From Planctomycetota bacterium (GTDB lineage Bacteria > Planctomycetota > Planctomycetia > Pirellulales > Lacipirellulaceae), in contig JAJRUA010000300.1 in NCBI GenBank assembly GCA_024278035.1, positions 1 to 6,585 of the forward strand: DNA of 6,585 nucleotides. The letters are read 5' to 3'. Made by a program: the position numbers and the translations under genes. Below the pieces are notes generated by a model. That model saw only the letters and a list, made by a program, of their open reading frames with translations, was not told where the DNA came from and did not search any database. Of this stretch, positions 1 through 6,030 are shown piece by piece; within the stretch, counting starts at the first letter, position 1; each line of letters begins with the position of its first letter.

Positions 1-1
1 C

Positions 2-1255
2 GCTGGAGACCGAACATCCATTGACCTCATAGCACCGGGCGATGGCATTGAATTGACGGGACTTGGCGACGCTCACCGAATAACCAACGGTGGCACCAGC
101 TACGCCGCCCCGCATGTCACCGGCACGGTCGCCCTGCTGCAAGAATACGCCGACGAGCGGCTCACCGCGCCTAATACGCCCAGGTGGAATTGGGACGGCA
201 CCCCCACGACCTCGGGCCCCAACGCTCGGCGTCACGAAGTCATGAAAGCCGTGCTGATGAACTCGGCGGATAAGTTGATTGACGATGGGACGGTGACCGT
301 GCCGGGCGGGCTGCCGATTCCGGCGGGCGGGTTGCTCGGCATGGAACGGACGGTTCTCAAACAGGATGGCACGTCAACGTGGTTCGACTCCATAGCGTAC
401 GACGATTCGACCGATGGGATTGGAAGTTCCTATCCGCTTGACGAAGAAATGGGCGCCGGACATCTGAATGCTAAGCGCGCCTTACAGCAATTCGCCGCCG
501 GTGAGTACGAAGAGTTTGGCGTGACCGGGACCAAAGTGCCGGTCATCGGCTGGGATTATGGGACCACGACAACCAACGGTTTTCAGCCCAAGAACCGCTA
601 TCGGCTCAACCAACAACTACAGGCGGGTAGCTTTATCTCCATCACGGTGGCTTGGGACCGCGAAGTCGAGTTTGCCAACGACGCCAACGGCAATGGACAA
701 TACGACATCGGCGACACGTTCGAGGAGTACACCCAAGATTCCTTTGATCCGCCGGCCGATGATGTCATCAACGATTTGAACATCCGCTTGCTCCCACTCG
801 GCGGAACACTTTTCGATACGATTGCTGTCTCTTCGACACTGGAAGGAACTTTGGAGCACCTGTTCTTTCAGATTCCTACGACAGGCGAATACGAGTTTTG
901 GGTCGAACAGTTTGACGATGAAGTTAGCGTAACGCAAGATTACGCTGTCGCTTGGTGGGCCGCCGGTACAGGGTCAATCCTCGCCGGTGATTTTGACGGC
1001 GATGGCATTATCAACCAAGGGGACTACGTCGCTTGGCGCAATTCTTACGGCCAAACGGTCACGCCCGGCAGCGGGGCCGACGCGAACAACAACGGCCTGA
1101 TCGACGCGGCGGACTACACCCTCTGGCGCGACGCCTACGCAGCGGCAAGCGTCTCGGTGCCTGAGCCCAGCTCGGCAGCGTTGCTGCATCTCGTCGCAGT
1201 CGTATGTGGTTGGTCCGCGTGCGGAGCAGGTAGCCGGTGGACGGCAAGGCGGTGA
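2..1255 (+). CDS. Subtilisin-like (S8) exported protease, 3' part, with dockerin-like repeat and PEP-CTERM tail
   Basis: The frame is open to the left edge, so the N-terminus and the catalytic Asp and His lie outside the window; 417 residues are visible. Near the start, DLIAPGDGI followed by GTSYAAPHVTG is the classic S8 serine block; the nucleophile Ser is codon 98-100. KAVLMNSADKL and the GAGHLNAKRAL stretch mark the end of the catalytic domain, around base 500. Bases ~530-960 encode a beta-rich segment like the C-terminal domains of secreted proteases. Bases ~989-1138 encode two acidic repeats (DFDGDGIINQGDY and DANNNGLIDAADY, each followed by a W-R pair), a dockerin type I-like calcium-binding pair. 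From 1157 the protein ends VPEPSS, a hydrophobic stretch and a basic end, the pattern of PEP-CTERM sorting signals handled by exosortase. It is probably exported and processed at the cell surface; the substrate is unknown. The protease family is secure, the role of the accessory domains less so. Confidence 0.9.
   Translation, partial: AGDRTSIDLIAPGDGIELTGLGDAHRITNGGTSYAAPHVTGTVALLQEYADERLTAPNTPRWNWDGTPTTSGPNARRHEVMKAVLMNSADKLIDDGTVTVPGGLPIPAGGLLGMERTVLKQDGTSTWFDSIAYDDSTDGIGSSYPLDEEMGAGHLNAKRALQQFAAGEYEEFGVTGTKVPVIGWDYGTTTTNGFQPKNRYRLNQQLQAGSFISITVAWDREVEFANDANGNGQYDIGDTFEEYTQDSFDPPADDVINDLNIRLLPLGGTLFDTIAVSSTLEGTLEHLFFQIPTTGEYEFWVEQFDDEVSVTQDYAVAWWAAGTGSILAGDFDGDGIINQGDYVAWRNSYGQTVTPGSGADANNNGLIDAADYTLWRDAYAAASVSVPEPSSAALLHLVAVVCGWSACGAGSRWTARR
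989..1138 (+). other. Dockerin type I-like calcium-binding repeat pair within the protease
   Basis: Two copies of an EF-hand-like loop are visible. The first starts at D989 (D-F-D-G-D-G-I-I-N-Q-G-D-Y), the second at D1079 (D-A-N-N-N-G-L-I-D-A-A-D-Y). Each is followed by a short helix carrying a W-R pair (VAWRNSYG and TLWRDAYA). This is the dockerin I layout. In planctomycetes such repeats are common just before a PEP-CTERM tail in large exported proteins, and they need not imply a cellulosome. No cohesin partner is visible here. Confidence 0.75.
1157..1252 (+). other. PEP-CTERM sorting tail of the protease
   Basis: The last 32 residues read VPEPSS, then a mostly hydrophobic segment (AALLHLVAVVCGWSACG), then a basic end (SRWTARR). 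This is the three-part signature of PEP-CTERM exosortase substrates. The hydrophobic segment is somewhat broken by H, W and C residues, so it is a slightly degenerate example. Confidence 0.7.
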
Positions 1256-1300
1256 AGCAGAGAACTGTGGCGAAAGGTGAGGCAGAGAACTGTGGGAGGC
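1251..1300 (+). repeat. 25-bp direct tandem duplication overlapping the protease stop codon
   Basis: Bases 1251-1270 and 1276-1295 are identical except at one position (1256 A versus 1281 G), giving two tandem units of 25 bp. Both contain GCAGAGAACTGTGG. The first copy includes the TGA stop of the protease (1253-1255), so the gene ends inside the repeat. Origin by local duplication is an inference. Confidence 0.8.
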
Positions 1301-1380
1301 GTCTGGAGACGCCGATACGACGCGGCCAACTCCAACGCCAACGCCTAAGCCCAGCGTTATCGGCGCCAGAGACACCTCCC
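1294..1380. repeat. Imperfect inverted repeat with ~24-bp arms downstream of the protease
   Basis: The left arm (1294-1317) begins GGGAGGCGTCT and ends CGCCGATA. The right arm (1358-1380) begins TATCGGCG and ends GACACCTCCC. The right arm's reverse complement matches the left arm with one gap and a few mismatches, around a ~40-nt centre. The left arm also contains its own small palindrome at 1298-1313 (GGCGTCT-GG-AGACGCC). No T-run follows, so a classical intrinsic terminator is not supported. It could be a transcript 3'-end structure or a small mobile or REP-like repeat. Confidence 0.6.
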
Positions 1381-1438
1381 GCCGGGTGCCACTTCTGGCT
1401 TGTAGGGTAGGGCAAATTCCTCCAAGTGGCCGAAAACC

Positions 1439-1456
1439 CCCAAGCTTTTTCTTGGG
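1439..1456. repeat. Small hairpin CCCAAG / CTTGGG
   Basis: A 6-bp perfect stem (1439-1444 and 1451-1456) encloses the loop CTTTTT. There is no T-run after the stem, so it is a weak terminator candidate at best. The left arm could instead pair with the TTGGGG run at 1464-1469. Confidence 0.3.
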
Positions 1457-1503
1457 CCGAGCGTTGGGGGAATCGTGGAAATAAAAACCCTTCGGCCTTC
1501 GCT

Positions 1504-1529
1504 CCGGCGGCTGACGCTCGCGGCTCGCC
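1504..1529. repeat. GC-rich intergenic element, possible dispersed repeat
   Basis: The 26-bp stretch starts CCGGCGGCTGACGCTCGCGG and ends CTCGCC. On the other strand it reads GGCGAGCCGCGAGCGTC and onward. From memory it resembles short GC-rich sequences recurring between genes in Pirellulales genomes. Only one copy is present here, so the repeat status is an inference that this window cannot test. Confidence 0.35.
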
Positions 1530-1599
1530 TACAAGGGTTGCGAGGCGTCTTCTCAAAAAAACGGCGGCAATTGTTGGAACGACACGAGTGTTGGGGATT

Positions 1600-1628
1600 T
1601 TGGGCCGGGGGCCGAGAATTGGTACAAT
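1600..1628 (+). promoter_or_regulatory. Possible extended -10 promoter for the BioF-like gene
   Basis: TACAAT at 1623-1628 matches the sigma70 -10 consensus in 5 of 6 positions and is preceded by TGG (1620-1622), an extended -10 TGn element. The sequence 17 bp upstream, TTGGGC at 1600-1605, is a poor -35 (3 of 6), which extended -10 promoters tolerate. Transcription would start near 1635, leaving a leader of about 80 nt before the GTG at 1715. Confidence 0.4.
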
Positions 1629-1714
1629 ATAAATGCCTACGTGTGGATGCCTTAGACTGTCCACTCAGGTTCTCGGCCTTTCTCAGGGCTACGTCCAACT
1701 CCTTCGGCCCCACA

Positions 1715-2866
1715 GTGACACGCAACCCATTCCACTGGATTCCCGCGGCTTTGGCTGATTTAGAGCGGCAGGGGCTGCGCCGATGGCGTCGGGTGGGGGC
1801 GGGTCAGCCCTCGGGCCCGCTCCTCAACTTTGGGACCAACGACTACTTGGCCCTGGCGAGCGATCCTCGGTTGATCGAGGCGGCCCACCGGGCAGCGGAG
1901 ACCCATGGCTGGGGCGCAGGGGCGAGCCCCGCCGTCTGTGGCCGGACTTCTGTTCATGAAGAACTGGAACAGCGGCTGGCCCAATTCGAGGGTGCCGAAG
2001 CGGCGATTCTTTTCCCCTCTGGGTTCGCAGCGAATGCGGGGGTGATTCCCGCACTCGTCGGCGAAGGGGACGTGATCTATGGCGACGCCAAGAACCATGC
2101 CAGCCTGATTGACGGCTGCCGGCTTGCCCGTGCAGAGCGGCACGTTTATCCGCACGGTGACACCGAAGCACTAGCACGACAGTTGGCTGAAGATAAAGGT
2201 AAACGCCGCCGACTGATCGTGACCGACACGCTGTTCAGCATGGATGGCGACTTCGCACCACTGGGGGAAATCGCTCGGCTTGCCGCTGAACACAATGCGA
2301 TGCTGCTCGTTGATGAAGCGCATGCCACCGGCGTGTGGGGCCCCAATGGTCGTGGCATTTCAGAAGACATTTCCCCCCCCGAAAAACAGGCGTTGCTCCG
2401 TGTCGGCACGTTGAGCAAGGCGCTCGGTGCGTCGGGCGGTTTTGTGGTGGGAAGCCAGTCGCTTATCGATTGGCTAGCGAACCGTGCCCGGCCTTATGTT
2501 TTTTCCACCGCTCCACCGGCCGCCGTAGCCGCCGCAGCGATCGCAGCGATTGAGATCGTGCAAAAAGAACCGGAGCGGCGCGAACGGGTACGGGCCCTTG
2601 GGGATCGACTTCGTGCCTTGCTGCACGCCAACGAATGGAAAACCGGCTCGTCGGAGAGCCAAATCGTGCCCATCTTGCTCGGCAATCCTGGCGTAGCGGT
2701 CCAGCTTTCAGAGACTTTGCTCAGGGCGGGGATCTATGTCCCGGCGATCCGCCCCCCCTCCGTGCCAGCGGGGGAGTCGCTACTGCGGGTGAGCCTCTCC
2801 GCTTCGCACACAGAGGAAGACCTCGATCGGCTTACGGGGGTACTACGAGCGGCACGACCCGTATGA
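1715..2866 (+). CDS. bioF: 8-amino-7-oxononanoate synthase (BioF-type alpha-oxoamine synthase)
   Basis: This is a fold-type I PLP enzyme. BioF condenses pimeloyl-ACP or pimeloyl-CoA with L-alanine to make 8-amino-7-oxononanoate, the first committed step of biotin synthesis, in the cytoplasm. From GTG 1715 the protein is 383 residues, almost exactly the length of E. coli BioF (384). Visible motifs are LNFGTNDYLALASDP (~37-51), GWGAGASPAVCGRTSVHEELE (~65-85), FPSGFAANAG, YGDAKNHASLIDG with the cofactor-stacking His128, SMDGDFAPL, DEAHATGVWG with Asp200 and His203, and TLSKALGASGG with the Schiff-base Lys235. The end, RPPSVPAGESLLRVSLSASHTEEDLDRL, is very BioF-like. No clear Shine-Dalgarno precedes the GTG; an in-frame GTG at 1643 would add 24 residues of non-family sequence. 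No other bio gene is visible. A related alpha-oxoamine synthase (for example 2-amino-3-ketobutyrate CoA ligase) is less likely given the C-terminus. Confidence 0.88.
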   Translation: MTRNPFHWIPAALADLERQGLRRWRRVGAGQPSGPLLNFGTNDYLALASDPRLIEAAHRAAETHGWGAGASPAVCGRTSVHEELEQRLAQFEGAEAAILFPSGFAANAGVIPALVGEGDVIYGDAKNHASLIDGCRLARAERHVYPHGDTEALARQLAEDKGKRRRLIVTDTLFSMDGDFAPLGEIARLAAEHNAMLLVDEAHATGVWGPNGRGISEDISPPEKQALLRVGTLSKALGASGGFVVGSQSLIDWLANRARPYVFSTAPPAAVAAAAIAAIEIVQKEPERRERVRALGDRLRALLHANEWKTGSSESQIVPILLGNPGVAVQLSETLLRAGIYVPAIRPPSVPAGESLLRVSLSASHTEEDLDRLTGVLRAARPV

Positions 2867-2894
2867 TCGCCCGCCCGTCTGCCAAACCCTCTCG

Positions 2895-2913
2895 AATTGG
2901 ATCGGTCCCAATT
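2895..2913. repeat. Short inverted repeat AATTGG / CCAATT
   Basis: Six-base arms at 2895-2900 and 2908-2913 flank ATCGGTC, and the right arm overlaps a CCAATTGG palindrome (2908-2915). It lies 29 bp after the BioF-like stop. It could be an operator or a chance match; no T-run follows. Confidence 0.25.
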
Positions 2914-2981
2914 GGGGCAAAATCTCACGGAAGTCGCTTGCTGAGAACGATTTACGGCCTGTGGTCGTTGGGCTCGTTTCG

Positions 2982-3010
2982 TTGACCGCTGGCCAGCCCC
3001 AGTTTAGTAT
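2982..3010 (+). promoter_or_regulatory. Sigma70-like promoter upstream of the membrane coiled-coil gene
   Basis: TTGACC (2982-2987, 5 of 6 to the -35 consensus) is separated by exactly 17 bp from TAGTAT (3005-3010, 4 of 6 to the -10 consensus). It is the best-spaced promoter-like pair I found in the window and sits in the only sizeable gap before the next gene. Transcription would begin near 3017, about 73 nt before the start codon. Confidence 0.45.
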
Positions 3011-3076
3011 TGGTGGACACCCTTCCCGTTTTACCCAATCGGCCTGTCTTTACCGCCAGTCTGTTGCCTAACCTTT

Positions 3077-3082
3077 AAGGAA
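3077..3082 (+). promoter_or_regulatory. Ribosome binding site supporting the TTG start at 3090
   Basis: TAAGGA, 7 nt before TTG 3090, is the clearest Shine-Dalgarno-like sequence before any gene in this window. It favours a TTG start at 3090 (or the adjacent TTG at 3093). Confidence 0.5.
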
Positions 3083-3089
3083 CCGCCCG

Positions 3090-4373
3090 TTGTTGGTCCC
3101 CATTCTCCTTGGCGTCATCACGCTGGTTGTTTTTGTTGCTGTCTTCCTTGCGCGGAAGCATTGGCATTGGGCCCACCTGCTGTTGCTCGTGGCGTTCTAC
3201 TTTTCGGCGGTTGGCTACGTCGTACTTGCTTCGCAATCGCTGAGCATCCGCGTGAAGTATCAAGAGCAGGAGGACCGGGCTCTCGAACAAACAGAAAAAT
3301 TGCTGGCTGAAAACGAAGCGATTGCGACTGGCACCAAAGAACGAAGCATTCTCACCCGCCTTCGTAACAAGGAGGTGATGGTTCCTGAAGAGTCGGTCGA
3401 GACGGGGGGGATCCTCCGCCTAGAGCATCAGGTCCGAATGCTCAATCGCGACCATGGCCGGGTTTGGCGTGGTGCTGTTCCGATGGCCATCGATCAACAG
3501 ACAGGCAAGGCGACCGTGGGTTTCCCCCTTGCTGTGGCAACCTCCCCTGAGGAGGAAGAGCCGTCGGAAGAAACTCCTCCGGCAGCCGGCCCGCTTGGCC
3601 TCCAGGAGGATGCGGTTGTCCATATCTTTGAACAAGGCCCCGCTTCCAACGAACCGGAATCAGGCCGGCAGTATCTGGGCGAGTTCCGTGTTACCGAAGT
3701 CGAAGGGCGACAAGCGATGCTCGAACCGCTTGGCCAGTTGGAGCTGGACCCCTACGCGGGCGAACGCCTTCTTAACAGCCAAGGTCCGTGGACCATTTAC
3801 GAATCCATGCCCGTGGATGATCTCGACCTGTTCACTCGATTTTCGGAGGACGAACTCAAGCAGCTTTTGCCTGCGGAATCGGTCGAGGAATACCTTCGTG
3901 ATGGCGAGCCTGCCACGTCGGACGACGATCCGTTTCGTACGGAAGGGCTCAATGCGGATGGCGATCCTGTTGGAGCCGATGAGGAGGCCGTCTCGTATCG
4001 CTTCCGCCGCTTGCCTCGCGATTACGCCTATCTGTTCAAGGATTGGGGCCGAGAACAGGCAGACCTAATCGCCCAGATGCAGGCCTCGCAAGTTGATGTC
4101 GCGAAACTCACGGCTGCTTTGTCGGGTGCTAAGGAGCTGAAGTCCTTCCGTGAAGAAGAGCTGCAAAAGCTGGAAAACGACCTGAAATTGCTCCAACGTG
4201 ACCGAGAGGCAATCACCCAACATGTGAAAGCATTGCAAGCACATATCGCCAAGGCGGAGCGTCTGCTGGAAGAGACGCTACGCCTGAACGCGTCGCTCGC
4301 CGAGCAGATCGCCGGTGCCCAAGGGGCGCTCAAGCCCGTGGGCTCGGGTGCGTTGGATGTCGATGCCCTCTGA
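3090..4373 (+). CDS. Membrane-anchored coiled-coil protein of unknown function
   Basis: I cannot assign a function. The 427-residue protein starts at TTG 3090, behind a usable ribosome binding site. Two hydrophobic segments (residues ~2-21 and ~30-51), separated by a short basic and aromatic loop (RKHWHWAH), form a membrane hairpin, probably leaving the rest on one side of the membrane. Residues ~52-80 are charged and helical. Residues ~110-220 look beta-rich (GRVWRGAVPMAID; YLGEFRVTEVEGRQAMLEPLG), interrupted by an acidic, proline-rich linker (~150-168). A stretch around 231-270 (GPWTIYESMPVDDLDLF then LLPAESVEEYLRDG) is distinctive and looks conserved. Residues ~325-412 form a long coiled coil (repeated EELQKLENDLKLLQRD-type heptads). 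The domain order suggests an envelope scaffold or assembly protein of a planctomycete-specific family. It has its own promoter candidate and lies upstream of envelope genes; a link to them is inference only. Confidence 0.85.
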   Translation: MLVPILLGVITLVVFVAVFLARKHWHWAHLLLLVAFYFSAVGYVVLASQSLSIRVKYQEQEDRALEQTEKLLAENEAIATGTKERSILTRLRNKEVMVPEESVETGGILRLEHQVRMLNRDHGRVWRGAVPMAIDQQTGKATVGFPLAVATSPEEEEPSEETPPAAGPLGLQEDAVVHIFEQGPASNEPESGRQYLGEFRVTEVEGRQAMLEPLGQLELDPYAGERLLNSQGPWTIYESMPVDDLDLFTRFSEDELKQLLPAESVEEYLRDGEPATSDDDPFRTEGLNADGDPVGADEEAVSYRFRRLPRDYAYLFKDWGREQADLIAQMQASQVDVAKLTAALSGAKELKSFREEELQKLENDLKLLQRDREAITQHVKALQAHIAKAERLLEETLRLNASLAEQIAGAQGALKPVGSGALDVDAL

Positions 4374-4375
4374 GT

Positions 4376-4405
4376 GGTGCCAGCCGTGCTGGCACCGCTG
4401 GCACA
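4376..4405. repeat. GGTGCCAGC inverted repeat with an extra copy, just after a stop codon
   Basis: GGTGCCAGC (4376-4384) and GCTGGCACC (4388-4396) form a perfect 9-bp hairpin with a CGT loop, starting 2 nt after the TGA of the preceding gene. A further near-copy, GCTGGCACA, follows at 4397-4405, giving an alternative pairing partner. There is no adjacent T-run, so it may be a 3'-end stabilising structure or a dispersed repeat rather than a standard terminator. The partly similar GGTGCCACTTCTGGC occurs at 1385-1399 in the earlier gap. Confidence 0.6.
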
Positions 4406-4436
4406 CTGCCACTCGACTTTGCTCGGGTGGTTTCTC

Positions 4437-4466
4437 TTGACGTGGTTTGAGTTGAACGCCTACTGT
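4437..4466 (+). promoter_or_regulatory. Weak promoter candidate for the BamD-like/LptE-like pair
   Basis: TTGACG (4437-4442, 5 of 6) is followed after 18 bp by TACTGT (4461-4466, 3 of 6). The -10 element is poor. It would place transcription start near 4473, about 59 nt before the ATG at 4532, and could drive both envelope genes. Confidence 0.25.
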
Positions 4467-4531
4467 TTGCCGCGCGTGCTGATGTGCGCCCACGCTTTCA
4501 TTCGCGTTCCCTCCTACGCCCTTACGTCGCC

Positions 4532-6009
4532 ATGTCCCGATCGTTTTTCATTTCCTCGCTCTTGTTAGCGATCCTGTTTTTGTCCACAGGCCATGCCCGG
4601 GCGATTGAAATCCCCTTTGTGGGTAACCTCTTTGGCGGAGCGAAGGAGGCCCCGGCGGCCAACTCCGACTCCGCTAGCTACGACTCGGCCCGTTCCGTGG
4701 CCACGGCAACCCCCCCCTCCAAGACACCCGGTACCAAAGAGTGGTGGAGCAAAAATCGCAAGCGGGCCATCTTTGTTCCGGGCGAAGGGTACCGAGTGAA
4801 TGGTTACGACGGTTTTTTTGACGAACAAGGCCGGGCGATTGATGCGCCGGTGGATGAAATTACCGTGAAGCTAACGGCGGACTTGGAAGAAGAGGGAGGC
4901 CTTATTCCTGGTGTCGATCCCAAGCTGGCTGCGAAACGCGTCCGCGAAGCGATGGGACTTGGCCCCAACCAACAAGCGGCCCAAGACTTACTTGCCAAAG
5001 GCATCCGTGAGTTCGGCGAGAAAAAATACTCCCGTGCTGCCAGCACGTTTGAAAAATCGGCATCGCGTTGGCCCGGCTCGTCGATCGAATCGAAGGCTCT
5101 TTTCAATATCGGCGAGGCCTACTTCTTCACCGAAAAGTACAAGGCGGCTGCCGACGCCTATACCGTGCTGCTCGACAAACACCCTAGCACACCTCGGCTC
5201 AACGACACGATCGAACGACTTTGGGCAATCGCCCAGTACTGGGAAGAGTCGTACTTCGCTACCGATAGTCACCCTCCGCTTGATTACAACCTTTTGAGCG
5301 AACGAGGCCCACGACCGATACGATTGGTCATGCTGTCAAATTGTACGAAGCGATTCGCCTGAACGATCCCACGGGGCCCCGTGCGGACGATGCCATTATG
5401 GCAACCGCTGGTATTTATTTCCGGCAGCTCAAGTTCCATGACGCCGACTACCATTACGGTTTGCTTCGGAATGAGTACCCGCGGAGCGAGCATCTGTTCA
5501 ATGCCCACTTGCTCGGATTGCAAGCGAAGCTCAAGAAGTACCAAGGCCCTGACTACGACGGCACCCCGCTCAAAGAAGCCAAACGACTTGCCGAGCGAAT
5601 CCGGACGAACTTTGCTGGCCGATTATCGGAAGAAGAAAAGACCCGACTAACCGAAGTTCAAGCGCAGCTTGCCGCTTCGATCGAAGAGCGGGATCTTCGT
5701 ATGGCTGCCTACTATCTTGGAGTCCAACATTGCCGTTCGGCAAAAGTTTATCTGAATAAGGTGATCGAAGATTATCCCAGCAGCCCGGCTGCCGAAAAGG
5801 CTCGTGAGCAACTGGCGTCGATTAAGGATGCTCCGGATTCGCCCGAGGTTCCTTTAGCATGGCTCGTGGACTTTTTCCCAGCGAACCAAGAACGCTCCGC
5901 CATTGACGGGATTATCGAACGAACGCCCGAAGGCCTTGCGCCAGGTGCCGGTACGACACAAATTGCCGAGAAGCCGGAAGATGCCGCTGCGGCGACCACG
6001 ACACGGTGA
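4532..6009 (+). CDS. BamD-like TPR protein, interrupted by an apparent -1 frameshift
   Basis: Two overlapping frames encode one protein: the first reads 4532-5362, the second is in phase with 5341-6009 and stays open back to 5284. Adding one T to the TTTT run at 5292-5295 joins them smoothly (DYNL then FERTRPTTDTIGHAVKLYEA), giving 492 residues. ATG 4532 gives a signal peptide (MSRSFFISSLLLAILFLSTG, then HARA at the cleavage site). After a low-complexity linker and a region with EWWSKNRKRAIFVPGEGYRV come TPR-like helical pairs at ~152-220 (FGEKKYSRAASTFEKSASRWPG; EKYKAAADAYTVLLDKHP), more after the shift (FHDADYHYGLLRNEYP), and a last one in the YLNKVIEDYPSSPAAEKAREQL region. This resembles BamD/YfiO, the outer-membrane lipoprotein that assists beta-barrel insertion. 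Unlike E. coli BamD it lacks a lipobox cysteine, so it may be soluble in the periplasm. A sequencing error or a real pseudogene are both possible; a general TPR role is the alternative function. Confidence 0.8.
5288..5300 (+). other. Frameshift site in the BamD-like gene
   Basis: In the first frame the codons run AAC CTT TTG AGC. After this point the family-like sequence continues in the frame one base earlier (CCT TTT GAG CGA ACG AGG). One missing T in the run at 5292-5295 explains the change exactly. The site is not a canonical X-XXY-YYZ slippery heptamer, because re-pairing of CTT to CCT would mismatch at the middle base. A deletion or sequence error is therefore more likely than programmed slippage. 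Confidence 0.75.
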
Positions 6010-6030
6010 AAACTGCCTAGCGGTCTTCCT

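Larger units (their letters stand above)
1256..1714. other. 459-bp intergenic region without a credible gene
   Basis: No frame here shows protein-like composition. The open frame that continues upstream from the BioF-like gene on the + strand, and several - strand frames, give arginine-, proline- and serine-rich translations with no family features. The region instead holds the remainder of a 25-bp tandem repeat, an imperfect inverted repeat at 1294-1380, a small hairpin at 1439-1456, a GC-rich element at 1504-1529 and a possible promoter ending at 1628. Confidence 0.7.

Noticed and set aside
1059..1664. Long - strand open frames across the protease end and the following gap
   Set aside because: The translations are rich in R, P and S with no family motif, and they overlap the well-supported dockerin and sorting tail on the + strand. 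They arise from GC-rich sequence.
1475..1714. 80-residue N-terminal extension of the BioF-like protein
   Set aside because: The extension is in frame, but its arginine-rich sequence crosses the GC-rich repeat and the promoter candidate. From GTG 1715 the length matches the BioF family almost exactly.
2373..2380. C8 run inside the BioF-like gene as a possible frameshift site
   Set aside because: The reading frame and family motifs are intact on both sides, so no shift has occurred.
3454..4068. 204-residue + strand frame inside the membrane coiled-coil gene
   Set aside because: It lies in another frame of a gene with clear membrane and coiled-coil features and shows only out-of-frame composition.
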